Of a stretch of DNA of 64,000 bases, positions 1 through 8,223 are shown in pieces; the stretch's first letter is position 1, and the number at the start of each line of letters is the position of its first letter. Below the pieces are notes generated by a model. The model was not told the origin of the DNA and did no database searches. It saw only the letters and a program-made list of their open reading frames with translations. Location: assembly GCF_000621785.1 (NCBI RefSeq), contig NZ_JHXI01000007.1, forward strand, positions 1 to 64,000, read 5' to 3'. The stretch comes from Ruminococcus flavefaciens ND2009 (GTDB lineage: Bacteria > Bacillota > Clostridia > Oscillospirales > Ruminococcaceae). The translations under genes were made by a program, and so were the position numbers.

Positions 1-45
1 GGAATGAAAAGCATGACAGACCTCGACACCGGTGAAAAGGATTAA
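1..45 (+). CDS. 3' end of an unidentified gene, partial
   Basis: Frame 1 is open from the window edge to a TAA at 43-45, giving a tail that ends in DTGEKD. Only 14 codons are visible, so no family can be assigned and the frame may be accidental. The bases that follow start a repeat-rich intergenic region, which fits a gene end here. Confidence 0.25.
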   Translation, partial: GMKSMTDLDTGEKD

Positions 46-59
46 TGCATTAATAAGCA

Positions 60-365
60 AAAAAGGCGGACTGTAAGGGCGGTGCTTATATAGAAGTTTA
101 CGCGTAATTATGGGGGAAAAACCTTTCTGAGGAAAGGTTCTTTCCCCCATACCCCCTTTTCCAAAGACTTTTGGCTGGTTTTTATCAGGACAGGGCGCCT
201 TAAATATAATAAAAAGGCATATATTATCAAGCGCCCTGTCCTGATAAAAACGAAACAGAGTCCTCAGAAAAAGAATAAAGGGAAGCACTTCTCTCAAAGA
301 GCTTCCCTCAATATCACCCGTAAACCTTCTGTACGAGCGTCGCCTTTAATAGTCCGCCTTTTCAT
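60..365. repeat. Large head-to-head inverted intergenic repeat
   Basis: Two diverged copies of one ~135-base element face each other. The left copy reads on the plus strand from about 60 and the right copy on the minus strand from about 365. Both begin AAAAGGCGGACT, continue through a TTTACG-containing stretch and a G-rich hairpin, and end in a perfect 21-base inverted repeat at 178-198 and 231-251. A 32-base AT-rich centre separates those arms. Each copy carries its own terminator-like hairpin, one around 112-157 and one at 279-308. No open frame is supported. This fills the intergenic space upstream of 371. Confidence 0.75.
279..308 (-). terminator. Rho-independent terminator after the DUF5131 gene
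   Basis: AGGGAAGC at 279-286 pairs with GCTTCCCT at 301-308. On the minus strand the stem is followed by a T-rich run (TTATTCTTTTT). It lies about 60 bases past the stop of the minus-strand gene. The same stem and tail recur at 2052-2093. Confidence 0.7.
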
Positions 366-370
366 ATTCT

Positions 371-1261
371 TTATCTGTCCGCTCCGACTTCTCCGCACTT
401 ACCGCACCTGCTGCACCCATTGCAGCTCAGCCTCATGCCGCAGGTATTGCAGCGCTCTCCGAAATAGGGAACGTACCTGTCCTCGTCCCTGATGGGATAG
501 CCAAGACTGTCATAGAGGTCAAAGCTCATGGGCTTTCCTCTGAAGCTCATGCCCGATTTATAAGCCTGTATGCTTGAAAGTCCGCTGCCCTCTATCCTGT
601 AGAGCCTGCCGTCCTTGATGAACCTTCTGCCCGTTCCGCAGAACACAAAGGTCACGTTATTGTCCAGGCACTCCTGCCGCAGCAGCTTCACCCACTCAAA
701 GTCACAGGGACGGGCACCGTCATAGTTCTCACCGTCGCAGAGCACCTGCTCTATCTGTCCCGTTTCCAGGTACTTTCTGATGCTGACCTGTCCTATGAAG
801 GGCGCGCACATGACCCCCTTATGTCTGAATGGCAGGTCAAGGAGTATCGGTATGCGCTCATCGGCGCGGCGCTGGTTCTCGGCAGTCACGTTGAAGAAGA
901 TGTTATCCCAGCCCTCGCCCCAGTCCTTCGGCAGACACCTCTCCACCCTCTCGGGGCGCTTGGTCAGCAGAAAGAACACCACATCGCTGCGTATCTTCAT
1001 GATGTCCCACGCCTCGCTGCGCCACTCATCGGCTTCCTCAAGGAAGAAGTCAGAGGTCATGCAGACCCTTACAGTCTCGCCGCTCTTTATCTTGTAATTG
1101 CCGTTCCTGTCCTTTGAGAGAGGATAGCGGAACCCCGCCTTTGTGCGGTATATTTTCGAGCCGTCCTGGTCGCGGAGCCTGTCCAGAAAATACATATAGC
1201 AGTTCTGGCAGCCCTCGCTGACCTTTGTGCAGCCGTGCCAGGGATTCCATATATCGTGCAT
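371..1261 (-). CDS. DUF5131 (phage Gp37/Gp68-like) family protein
   Basis: A 296-residue protein of the DUF5131 family, found on phages and chromosomes and considered radical-SAM-related because of an N-terminal cysteine cluster. Here the cluster is CTKVSEGCQNC near residues 11-21, after the typical MHDIWNPWHG opening. Family-typical stretches follow (CMTSDFF, LLTKRPERV, NVTAENQ). The C-terminus has a zinc-ribbon-like run, CNTCGMRLSCNGCSRCGKCG. The start at 1261 is chosen over an upstream in-frame start because AGGAGGGAT lies just before it and it begins at the family N-terminus. It has its own consensus promoter and is divergent from the methyltransferase gene. The biochemical reaction is not known to me. 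Confidence 0.85.
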   Translation of the reverse strand: MHDIWNPWHGCTKVSEGCQNCYMYFLDRLRDQDGSKIYRTKAGFRYPLSKDRNGNYKIKSGETVRVCMTSDFFLEEADEWRSEAWDIMKIRSDVVFFLLTKRPERVERCLPKDWGEGWDNIFFNVTAENQRRADERIPILLDLPFRHKGVMCAPFIGQVSIRKYLETGQIEQVLCDGENYDGARPCDFEWVKLLRQECLDNNVTFVFCGTGRRFIKDGRLYRIEGSGLSSIQAYKSGMSFRGKPMSFDLYDSLGYPIRDEDRYVPYFGERCNTCGMRLSCNGCSRCGKCGEVGADR

Positions 1262-1297
1262 TTTATCCCTCCTCAAAAAAGAACTTACGTTCCTTTT

Positions 1298-1326
1298 ATT
1301 ATAATACAAATCTCAGGGATTGTCAA
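1298..1326 (-). promoter_or_regulatory. SigmaA promoter for the DUF5131 gene
   Basis: On the minus strand TTGACA (1321-1326) and TATAAT (1298-1303) are separated by exactly 17 bases. This is a perfect consensus, about 37 bases upstream of the chosen start codon. Confidence 0.85.
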
Positions 1327-1339
1327 GTCTCCTGCAATA

Positions 1340-1368
1340 TTGATTTTTCTCAGCATTTGTGTTATACT
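1340..1368 (+). promoter_or_regulatory. SigmaA promoter for the SAM methyltransferase
   Basis: TTGATT (1340-1345), a 17-base spacer, then TATACT (1363-1368). It points toward the ATG at 1400 and sits back to back with the DUF5131 promoter, so the two genes are divergent. Confidence 0.8.
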
Positions 1369-1399
1369 ATACTTACAAACAATAAAAGTAGGAACTGCC

Positions 1400-2002
1400 A
1401 TGTTCTGGGACAGAATTTCAGGTCTTTACGACCTATTCGAGAATATCTACAACGGTAAGAACTACAAAGCCCTCGGCGTCAAAGTTGCCGGATATATAGA
1501 CAAAACCGACCTTGTACTGGAGTGCGCCTGCGGTACCGGAGCTATCACCCGTCATCTGGCACCTGCCTGCAAGGGGCTCATCGCTACGGACTTCTCCGTG
1601 GGTATGCTGAGGCAGACCGGGAAAAAGTGCAGGGACTTCTCTAACGTGAAGCTTCGCCGCGTTGACATGACCGCCCTGAAATGGAAAGACGAGAGCTTCG
1701 ACAAGGTAGTTGCAGGCAATGTCATACACCTCCTTGACGATCCCGAAGCCGCCGTTAAGGAGCTTTACAGAGTGTGCAGAAAGGGCGGCATAGTCATTAT
1801 CCCCACCTACATCAACCGCTCCAGCAAAAGCGCAGGTCTCATGGCAGGGATAATTGGCAGACTGGGCGCGGATTTCAAGCGGCAGTTCGACCTTGAGTCC
1901 TACAAGAGATTTTTTGCGGAAGCAGGCTATGCTGATACTGAGTTCTTCGTAATAGAGGGACGTATGCCCTGCGCAGTCGCCGTTATCACTAAACCGCAAT
2001 AA
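1400..2002 (+). CDS. Class I SAM-dependent methyltransferase
   Basis: A 200-residue Rossmann-fold methyltransferase, probably acting on a small molecule. Motif I is LECACGTGAI (about residues 38-47). Motif II appears in ATDFSVGML and the motif-IV region in FDKVVAGNVIHLLDDP, followed by LYRVCRKGGIVIIPTY. This resembles UbiE/Methyltransf_11 members, but the substrate cannot be read from sequence. The frame is open upstream to 1235, but the ATG at 1400 follows an AGGA sequence and the promoter at 1340-1368 starts transcription only just before it. Adding the upstream residues would give a non-family N-terminus. Confidence 0.85.
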   Translation: MFWDRISGLYDLFENIYNGKNYKALGVKVAGYIDKTDLVLECACGTGAITRHLAPACKGLIATDFSVGMLRQTGKKCRDFSNVKLRRVDMTALKWKDESFDKVVAGNVIHLLDDPEAAVKELYRVCRKGGIVIIPTYINRSSKSAGLMAGIIGRLGADFKRQFDLESYKRFFAEAGYADTEFFVIEGRMPCAVAVITKPQ

Positions 2003-2051
2003 ACCACGCTCTGCAACGGCATCCATAATATAGTAATTTACAGAAGATATT

Positions 2052-2093
2052 GAGGGAAGCCCATTCTGAAGGGTACTTCCCTCTATTCTTTTT
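2052..2093 (+). terminator. Terminator after the methyltransferase
   Basis: GAGGGAAGC (2052-2060) pairs with CTTCCCTC (2076-2083), followed by TATTCTTTTT. The stem, tail and the next ~25 bases closely match the element on the minus strand at 251-310, so this is a dispersed terminator-bearing repeat. Confidence 0.75.
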
Positions 2094-2118
2094 CTGAAGG
2101 CTCTGTTTTAGTTTTTCT

Positions 2119-2176
2119 ATGGAGAGGAAGCCTGAAAAAGTTTGCCGTTCTCTCATATATAAAGCGTCCTCTCCAT
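2119..2176. repeat. Inverted repeat preceding the SBP remnant
   Basis: ATGGAGAGGA at 2119-2128 is repeated inverted as TCCTCTCCAT at 2167-2176 around a ~38-base core. It follows the terminator repeat directly, in the same relative position as the 21-base inverted repeat after the copy at 251-310. It appears to have replaced the 5' part of the next gene. Confidence 0.5.
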
Positions 2177-2179
2177 ACG

Positions 2180-3013
2180 GAGAACTGGACTTTTGATGAA
2201 TTCAAGTCAGCTTATGAGTCACGTCCTGACGGTATGGAGTTGTTTGAAACAGCCAATAACAGGAACGCAGTTTTCGACAGGCTTTCAAACTCCGGATCTG
2301 ACTTCATCGACCTGACTACACATACCTGTTCATTTGATTCGCAGGAGTTTATTGATATGCTTGAATTTGCAGGACAGTTCCCGGGTGTGGACGAATATGC
2401 GTGGGAACAGTGCTCATGCAGAAATGATACGGCTCTGCTGAGCGATATGTACTTTTCCTCGTTCAGAGATATAAATGTGCAGAAGCAGTCTGTATTTGGC
2501 GAGGATATGACGTTTGTAGGAGCTCCGTCCGCTGACGGAAAAGGCTCTGTCATGCTGCCGTCAAATCAGTTTGCAATTATGGAGACTTCAGATAATAAGG
2601 AAGGCACGTGGGAGTTTATCAAGCTGTTTCTTGCCGATGAATGCTGCAATGGGAATCCGGATGGTATCCCTGTTACCGAAAACGGATTAAAAAAGGTTAT
2701 GGAAGCTGCTCTTGAACCGCCATTCTATTACGATGAGCTGAACGGCAATAAAAAGGTATATATGGACGAAACAGGCAGGGATCCATATTCAAATGAACAG
2801 ATAAAGATAACTCCTATGACTTATGATGAGCAGAAGAGATACGGGCAGTTTGTCCGCAGCGTCCGTAGGATATCCTCGGGAAATACAGAACTCGCTATTA
2901 GCTCTATGATCGCCGAGGAAACGGAATACTATTTTGCAGGGGAACATTCTGCCAGGCAATGCGCTGAGATGATACAGAACCGTGTATCTATACTGCTTAG
3001 TGAACGATCATAA
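2180..3013 (+). pseudogene. 5'-truncated extracellular sugar-binding protein remnant
   Basis: The frame reads ENWTFDEFKSAYES from about 2180, typical of the middle of ABC-transporter family 1 solute-binding proteins. It continues through a plausible C-terminal half (GAPSADGKGSVMLPSNQFAI; EGTWEFIKLFLADE; PVTENGLKK). There is no signal peptide, no lipobox and no good ribosome binding site. The first ATG, at 2234, falls inside the homologous segment. Sequence upstream of 2180 is the intergenic repeat. I read this as the C-terminal ~275 residues of a binding protein that lost its N-terminal half. No permease genes are nearby. A cytoplasmic product from 2234 (259 residues) cannot be excluded. Confidence 0.6.
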
Positions 3014-3020
3014 ACGATAA

Positions 3021-3054
3021 AACAGCGGTACTCGTCTGAGCACCGCTGTTTTTA
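3021..3054 (+). terminator. Terminator after the SBP remnant
   Basis: AACAGCGGT (3021-3029) pairs with ACCGCTGTT (3042-3050), followed by TTT. The next bases, GTCCTATTCGATTTGGTTTG, resemble those after the hairpin at 11299-11332, so this is another shared terminator-type repeat. Confidence 0.75.
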
Positions 3055-3264
3055 GTCCTATTCGATTTGGTTTGTCAATTATTCTGCTTAGATCAGCACA
3101 CATTCCTGTTGCTTTTTTTCTTTCATTTCACAGTTCTAAAATACATACTTTCTTCTATCGTAAGGGCTGGCTTGGGTTGGCGCTTACATTACTGATATCA
3201 TAAAATTTCTTGAGTTCCATCGTATTTGACATTTATTGTTCAATAATGATTTTTATAAAACAGA
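3055..3264. other. Intergenic stretch with no recognised feature
   Basis: About 210 bases of AT-rich sequence between two convergent terminators. I see no start codon with a ribosome binding site, no promoter and no repeat beyond the short terminator-linked motif at its left end. Confidence 0.5.
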
Positions 3265-3294
3265 AGAAGCTCCACAGAAATCTGTGGAGCTTCT
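3265..3294 (-). terminator. Terminator after the dockerin protein gene
   Basis: A perfect 14-base stem (3265-3278 with 3281-3294) with a 2-base loop. On the minus strand it is followed by a T-containing run (TCTGTTTTAT). It lies about 45 bases past the stop of the gene at 3339. Confidence 0.8.
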
Positions 3295-3338
3295 CTATTA
3301 TATTACTTTTGAAAAAGTCAATTAAAGGTAGTAATTTC

Positions 3339-4352
3339 TCATTTTAATCCGAGAAGTCGTTCCTGTATCTCGAGGGCATCTCCGGAAGTAACACCGTCGC
3401 CGTTGAGGTCACCGTTGAACCTGCCCTGATCCGTGAGTCGGTACTTATCGGGATTTGCAAGGGACTGCATGATGTATATAGCATCTGCAAGATCCATTTT
3501 TCCGTCGCAGTTTGAGTCGCCCTGCATCGCTGGTCTTCTGTAGAACTGCCTTATCTCGGTGCGGAGCTCATCTGTCACGTCCTCCTTGGTGTAGATGTTA
3601 TGGGTGCAGTTTATTGTGTCAACATTTAAGAATGCAAGCTCTGTTGTCGCACACAATGCCGAATATCCGATACCATTTTCGCTCATATCCTTCAATGCCT
3701 CATAAAGCTGACCGTGTGTCCATGATTCGCTGCCGATGGCTAAGTAATAATCATAGTCATCAAAAACTTCATACCATCTCTGTTCCAGTCTCAGCTCGGG
3801 ATAGTCACTTATGATCTTCTCGGGAGACCTGTCTGAACGGATATAAAAACCGTCCACACTCAGATAATTCCTGTCCTCATATACTTCAAAGTTCTCGTCT
3901 ATGGACAGAACACTGTCATAGTCTTTGAGGACATCGCATACAGCTTCATAATAGTCGCTGCGAAGCCAGTTCAGGGTGTAGGTAACACCGTTGTCATTCT
4001 TTTTAATAGTTGGCTTCTGCTTTGCAGGGGACTCCTTTATCTGCGCCCTTGCAGCGCTGATTATTTCATCAACAGGAAGTTCGCTGCCCTTGGCAACAGT
4101 TATCTCTGTGCCCTGCGACTTCTTTTCTATGATATGGTACTTTCCGCTGCTGTCAAGGGTTATGGTCTGTCCTCCGCCGTAGCGATAGTTGTCTGAGAGG
4201 AATACATAGTCCTCTCCCGATAACTCAGTATATACCTCATCTACTGTCTTGTCTGCATAGTAATCTCTGCCCGTTTCGGCATTTGCGGCTATTCCCGCAG
4301 TCTGTGCTGCGGCGAGAGCTGCGGATAATATAATAGCTGTCAGTTTTTTCAT
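3339..4352 (-). CDS. Secreted protein with C-terminal type I dockerin
   Basis: 337 residues. A Sec signal peptide (MKKLTAIILSAALAAAQTAG, likely cleaved after IAANA) precedes a ~240-residue region I do not recognise, rich in Tyr, Asp and Glu. The C-terminal ~60 residues are a dockerin with two EF-hand-like repeats, GDSNCDGKMDLADAIYIMQ and GDLNGDGVTSGDALEIQERL. It should bind calcium and dock on a cohesin-bearing scaffoldin outside the cell. The ATG at 4352 is supported by AAGGAGG seven bases upstream. Its upstream region carries a putative ECF-type promoter (4398-4426) that mirrors the one before the divergent sigma gene, suggesting it belongs to that sigma factor's regulon. Confidence 0.85.
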   Translation of the reverse strand: MKKLTAIILSAALAAAQTAGIAANAETGRDYYADKTVDEVYTELSGEDYVFLSDNYRYGGGQTITLDSSGKYHIIEKKSQGTEITVAKGSELPVDEIISAARAQIKESPAKQKPTIKKNDNGVTYTLNWLRSDYYEAVCDVLKDYDSVLSIDENFEVYEDRNYLSVDGFYIRSDRSPEKIISDYPELRLEQRWYEVFDDYDYYLAIGSESWTHGQLYEALKDMSENGIGYSALCATTELAFLNVDTINCTHNIYTKEDVTDELRTEIRQFYRRPAMQGDSNCDGKMDLADAIYIMQSLANPDKYRLTDQGRFNGDLNGDGVTSGDALEIQERLLGLK

Positions 4353-4397
4353 AGTAATACCTCCTTTTTAAGGCAGTATGTTTTTGCCTTTCACTAT

Positions 4398-4426
4398 TTA
4401 GTAACACTTTCGATGGATTTGTCTCA
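4398..4426 (-). promoter_or_regulatory. Putative ECF-sigma promoter for the dockerin gene
   Basis: On the minus strand TGAGAC (4421-4426), 18 bases, then ACTAA (4398-4402). The last bases of the spacer (TGTT) also match the copy at 4481-4509. The predicted transcription start is about 40 bases from the ATG at 4352. TGARAC resembles known ECF -35 elements. The assignment is inferred from the three equal-spaced copies. Confidence 0.55.
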
Positions 4427-4446
4427 CTGGTTTCAAAAAAATCCTG

Positions 4447-4475
4447 TTGACATGGAAAAATAGATATTTTATAAT
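4447..4475 (+). promoter_or_regulatory. SigmaA promoter upstream of sigma operon 1
   Basis: TTGACA (4447-4452), a 17-base spacer and TATAAT (4470-4475): a perfect consensus. It lies between the two divergent ECF-like motifs and points toward the sigma gene. Confidence 0.8.
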
Positions 4476-4480
4476 CAAGG

Positions 4481-4509
4481 TGAGACAAAATGCGAAAAAA
4501 TGTTACTAA
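4481..4509 (+). promoter_or_regulatory. Putative ECF-sigma promoter of sigma operon 1
   Basis: TGAGAC (4481-4486), 18 bases, ACTAA (4505-4509), immediately downstream of the sigmaA promoter and about 40 bases before the ATG. If real, it means autoregulation by the sigma factor made from this operon. The same motif and spacing are found at 4398-4426 and 8446-8474. Confidence 0.55.
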
Positions 4510-4551
4510 TCAGTAGAGGACCTATACCATATCGCATGAAAGGAGTTGTCT

Positions 4552-5106
4552 ATGGACAGCGGTGCAAACAGCTACCGCCGTTTCCTTGAGGGTGACAGAA
4601 ATTCTTTTACCGAGCTAGTCGCTGAATACTGGGACGGTCTCACGTTGTACCTCACGGGCTTTGCGGAGAGCTTTTCCGAAGCCGAGGAGCTTGCCGAGGA
4701 GACCTTTCTTAAACTATACACCGATAAGCCGAGGTTTTCGGGGAAAAGCACCTTCAAGACCTGGCTTTACTCCGTGGGACGCTATACCGCTTATAACTTC
4801 ATACGAAAACGGCGGAAGATACAGCAGGCTCCCATAGATCAGTTTTACGATATTTCCGACAGGGAAGATATAGAAAAGAACCACATACAAAGCGATGAGC
4901 GCAGGCTGCTCCACAGGACGATGGAGAAGCTGACGCCTGATTACAGACAGGTGCTGTATCTGGTATATTTTGAGAATTTCAGCAACACCGAAACGGCTGT
5001 TATTATGAAGAAAAGTGAAAGGCAGGTCAGGAACCTGCTTTACCGCGCAAAAGGCGCATTGAAAAAACTGCTTGAAAAGGAGGGCTTTGAGTATGAGGAG
5101 CTATGA
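4552..5106 (+). CDS. RNA polymerase ECF-type sigma factor 1
   Basis: 184 residues. Region 2 spans about 20-85, including the core-binding/-10 recognition segment FKTWLYSVGRYTAYNFIRKR. Region 4 spans about 115-170, with a helix-turn-helix in YFENFSNTETAVIMKKSERQ. The ATG at 4552 is preceded by AAAGGAG at a good distance; a TTG two codons upstream is less likely. It overlaps the next gene by 14 bases, a typical sigma/anti-sigma coupling. It is strongly similar to the protein at 8513, sharing the N-terminus YRRFL and the C-terminus LEKEGFEYEEL. It probably responds to an extracellular signal through its membrane partner. Confidence 0.85.
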   Translation: MDSGANSYRRFLEGDRNSFTELVAEYWDGLTLYLTGFAESFSEAEELAEETFLKLYTDKPRFSGKSTFKTWLYSVGRYTAYNFIRKRRKIQQAPIDQFYDISDREDIEKNHIQSDERRLLHRTMEKLTPDYRQVLYLVYFENFSNTETAVIMKKSERQVRNLLYRAKGALKKLLEKEGFEYEEL

Positions 5107-6265
5107 AGATATTGCCAACAGGATAATGAAGCGCGGCGACGAGATAATCGAGCAGAGAAGGCTCAGAGCCGTAAAAATAAAGCACACCTCCTATGCGGTG
5201 TCGGGGATGTGTGCCGCTGTCATCGCAGGTGTGGGAATGTGGAAACTGTCCTCTGCCAAGGATATCGGAAACGACAAATTCTCAGGCAGCAGCATGGTCG
5301 GAAATACGACAGAGCCGACTGCATCGGAGACCGTCACCGAAACTAAAACAACGTCTGTCTCAACAGCTGCTGTGACTTCTGCGGTGAAAACCACATCTTC
5401 TCCTGTGACAACTCAGACCACTTCGATAAGTACTGCTGCGGCAGAAACTACCGGGATCTCAGGCACCACTGCTGCAAATACTACCAAAGCCGTACCTCAG
5501 GCAACTACGGGGACAACTGCCATAACAGAGGCTCCGACAGTCGCCGGGACTACTGCTGTTACCACTACAACTCCCGAAAGCATCACGGAGCCGCCTGCAA
5601 TTACAACTGCTCCACCGTCCCCCACATCTACAGTTCCCACTGTTTTCAGCGAAATTTTCATCGAAAGTCATGAGGAGCTTGCATCTCCCGAACCTGCGGG
5701 GACAAATTACAAATTCGTCAGCTATAACAGCTCCGACCGCATGACAGGCAGCTATATCCGATCTGCTCATATTGAGAGGGAATATATGGAAAACGGCACG
5801 GCGAAGGCTGCTGCCGCGGATATAGAAATATACAGCGTCAAGGGACTTTCCAATACAAATGCTATGATAGCAGTGAAGTTTGCCGACAGGACGGGCACGT
5901 ATATCTATGTCAAAAGAGACTACTCTCCCTTGTACCTTGGCGGTCTCATAAATGATATGGGACTCAGTGCTGAGGGACTTACAGGCACTGCTTATTCAGC
6001 CTCCGGCTTACGCAAAAACATAGACAAAGACAGTATCTGGTCATTGCTCACCGCGGACACATCTCTCCCCGACATATACAGTGCTGAAGCAAAAAACGGA
6101 TCTGTTGTCCAGATATACTACTGGACGGGTTATGTCAGCGGCAGTTTCGGAGTCTCCGAAAGCGGTCAGCTCTGGTGCGAGCTCTGCGGTGTACGTTCCT
6201 GCTACGACATAAGCGCGGACAGGGCAAAAGCTGTTATATCGGTAATTACGGGAAATACGTATTGA
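5093..6265 (+). CDS. Single-pass membrane protein, putative anti-sigma factor 1
   Basis: 390 residues: a ~33-residue charged cytoplasmic N-terminus (MRSYEDIANRI...), one transmembrane helix (about 37-55), then a ~135-residue Thr/Ser/Ala-rich linker (about 60-195). A ~190-residue extracellular C-terminal domain of unknown type follows. The layout resembles the clostridial RsgI idea, with an inside sigma binder, a linker and an outside sensor, but no RsgI domain is recognisable. The start at 5093 overlaps the sigma stop by 14 bases and is preceded by AAAAGGAGGG. Function is inferred from gene order, topology and its three counterparts at 9054, 22059 and 32341. Confidence 0.65.
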   Translation: MRSYEDIANRIMKRGDEIIEQRRLRAVKIKHTSYAVSGMCAAVIAGVGMWKLSSAKDIGNDKFSGSSMVGNTTEPTASETVTETKTTSVSTAAVTSAVKTTSSPVTTQTTSISTAAAETTGISGTTAANTTKAVPQATTGTTAITEAPTVAGTTAVTTTTPESITEPPAITTAPPSPTSTVPTVFSEIFIESHEELASPEPAGTNYKFVSYNSSDRMTGSYIRSAHIEREYMENGTAKAAAADIEIYSVKGLSNTNAMIAVKFADRTGTYIYVKRDYSPLYLGGLINDMGLSAEGLTGTAYSASGLRKNIDKDSIWSLLTADTSLPDIYSAEAKNGSVVQIYYWTGYVSGSFGVSESGQLWCELCGVRSCYDISADRAKAVISVITGNTY

Positions 6266-6392
6266 ACCTTGAAATAAAACAAAATCGAGCGGGAAGAAAC
6301 TTATTTGGCGAGTATCAGGATCCTTTAAGTATTTTGTGAGCACCGGAAAATGGTTTGTCCTGATATAAGTCTGATAAATACATATTTTTATA

Positions 6393-6421
6393 TTGAAAAC
6401 GTGTGGTTTTCATGTTATAAT
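6393..6421 (+). promoter_or_regulatory. SigmaA promoter for the LRR-dockerin gene
   Basis: TTGAAA (6393-6398), a 17-base spacer and TATAAT (6416-6421), about 55 bases upstream of the ATG at 6477. No ECF-like motif is seen here. Confidence 0.75.
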
Positions 6422-6476
6422 AAGTGAAAGAAAGATGTCTGCATTAAGCGTCGATGCTGCCTAAGGAGAGATGGTT

Positions 6477-8198
6477 ATGAAGAAAATCTTAGCGCTTACT
6501 ATTTCAACGCTTATAATTAACTCGATTTGCCCTCAAAGAGCGTATTCTATTGAACCGGATTATCAGTTATGGAATAAATTCCTGAAATATGATCTGTGCA
6601 TTACAGACTATAATGCCCTCACTGAGGAGGAACAGGAACTGTGTCACTTTATATTCGATACAGAACAGTCTGCAAAGGGGACTGTTATATGTGAGAGAGC
6701 AAGGCGAACTCTTGCTCATGATCCTCTTATCGGAGAAAGACTGAAGCTTGAAGATCTTGTTGACAGCTATGGTGTATGGGATCAGTATTCTGATACTATA
6801 TTCAGTTATCCGGATTATACCCACTGTGTTCCCGATATTAAATTCCTTGACGACTGGGATGATTATAACGAATACTGGCTGGATGATGAAGGAACAGCCA
6901 GAGTGCGTTCGAGCGGTGAGAACACAGGAGATGACGGTGGCTCTGATTATAGAAATTTATTCAGCGTTACCGTTAAAAGTGCAGATGATATTACCGAATA
7001 CATAGATTTTGCCCGTGAACATGAGGCATCGAATTTTGATTATGGAACCACCGATAACGGAATGCTTTACTGCGTCTTCACTCTCCCACGGAAGAAATAT
7101 GATTTCCATGAACCAAAATTCTACAAAAAAGACGATAATGATTATCTGGACTTTTCAGACTATGATGGTCATGACGGTTATTTTATACACGACGGAGACC
7201 TGTACAAAAAATTAGATGATAACAGAGTGCAGTTTTCTTATAGTAAATATGCGATATATAACATTCGTAATTACGAAGCCCCTGCCATAACCGAACAGGT
7301 AGTTATTCCCTCTGATGTCAACGGCTATACTGTAACTTCCATTGGGGCAAGTGCATTCAAGAATTCGTTAATAACAGATATTCGGATTCCTGACACAATT
7401 GAACGGATAGAGGCACAGGCTTTTTATGGCTGCCCGAATCTTACTGAGATTTCTTTTCCTGATTCACTTAGATTTATCGGAGCAAGAGCATTCCAGAACT
7501 GCGGTCTGACACAATTATACATAGATATTCCCGAACTGATAATCTATCCGAGTGCTTTTGAGGGGAACAGAAAACTGGAAGAGATCTATATTAATTCAGA
7601 TATAATTGGCGAAAAAGACTTTACGTTCTGTACATCGCTTAAAAAAGCAACTTTCGGAAATGATGTCAGAGCAATACGTCCTGACGCCTTCATGGGCTGC
7701 ACTTCACTTGAAAATGTCAGCCTTGGCAGCTCCGTAAAGTCTGTTGGTACGAGAGCCTTTGGCGAATATAAGATAGGCAACATAAGTAATTATCCATGCG
7801 GACTGAAAAAAATTACTATACAACCAACAGTAGAGATAATAGGCGCACTTCCGAGAGCAAAAGGCGTAGGCGCTACAACGGGAATTGAAGTAAAGGCAAT
7901 TCATCCCCTTACCGATGAACAGGAATGTGTATTTGACAGCGAATGCGTCATCAAAGGCTACAAGGGTACAGAAGCTGAGCGTTATGCAAACGAATGGGGA
8001 CTGGAGTTTGAAGCTCTTGAAGCAGAAGCAGGAGATGTAAATCTTGACGGAGAGATAACTGTTGCAGATGCGGTCGCACTTCAGCGGTTCCTGCTTGGGA
8101 AATATGTTGGTACGGGGGCTTATTATGGCGATATTGACGAAGACGGAGTGGTGGATTCCATTGATATGGTATTGATGAGAAAGAAACTCACATCCTGA
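6477..8198 (+). CDS. Secreted leucine-rich-repeat protein with C-terminal dockerin
   Basis: 573 residues. A signal peptide (MKKILALTISTLIINSICPQ) is followed by an Asp/Tyr-rich region (about 25-260). BspA-type LRR_5 repeats occupy roughly residues 265-440 (units such as VTSIGASAFKN and IERIEAQAFYGCPNLTEISFP). The C-terminal dockerin (about 515-573) has GDVNLDGEITVADAVALQRF and GDIDEDGVVDSIDMVLMRK. The protein is likely extracellular and docked to a scaffoldin; the repeats suggest binding to protein or carbohydrate. The ATG at 6477 is preferred over the one at 6471 because AAGGAGAG ends only a base or two before 6471. Confidence 0.85.
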   Translation: MKKILALTISTLIINSICPQRAYSIEPDYQLWNKFLKYDLCITDYNALTEEEQELCHFIFDTEQSAKGTVICERARRTLAHDPLIGERLKLEDLVDSYGVWDQYSDTIFSYPDYTHCVPDIKFLDDWDDYNEYWLDDEGTARVRSSGENTGDDGGSDYRNLFSVTVKSADDITEYIDFAREHEASNFDYGTTDNGMLYCVFTLPRKKYDFHEPKFYKKDDNDYLDFSDYDGHDGYFIHDGDLYKKLDDNRVQFSYSKYAIYNIRNYEAPAITEQVVIPSDVNGYTVTSIGASAFKNSLITDIRIPDTIERIEAQAFYGCPNLTEISFPDSLRFIGARAFQNCGLTQLYIDIPELIIYPSAFEGNRKLEEIYINSDIIGEKDFTFCTSLKKATFGNDVRAIRPDAFMGCTSLENVSLGSSVKSVGTRAFGEYKIGNISNYPCGLKKITIQPTVEIIGALPRAKGVGATTGIEVKAIHPLTDEQECVFDSECVIKGYKGTEAERYANEWGLEFEALEAEAGDVNLDGEITVADAVALQRFLLGKYVGTGAYYGDIDEDGVVDSIDMVLMRKKLTS

Positions 8199-8223
8199 GA
8201 TCTATCAGAATCAAGCTTAACTT

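Noticed and set aside
1261..1309. Upstream extension of the DUF5131 protein by 16 residues
   Set aside because: The extension crosses the -10 promoter region and lacks a ribosome binding site, whereas the ATG at 1261 has a strong one.
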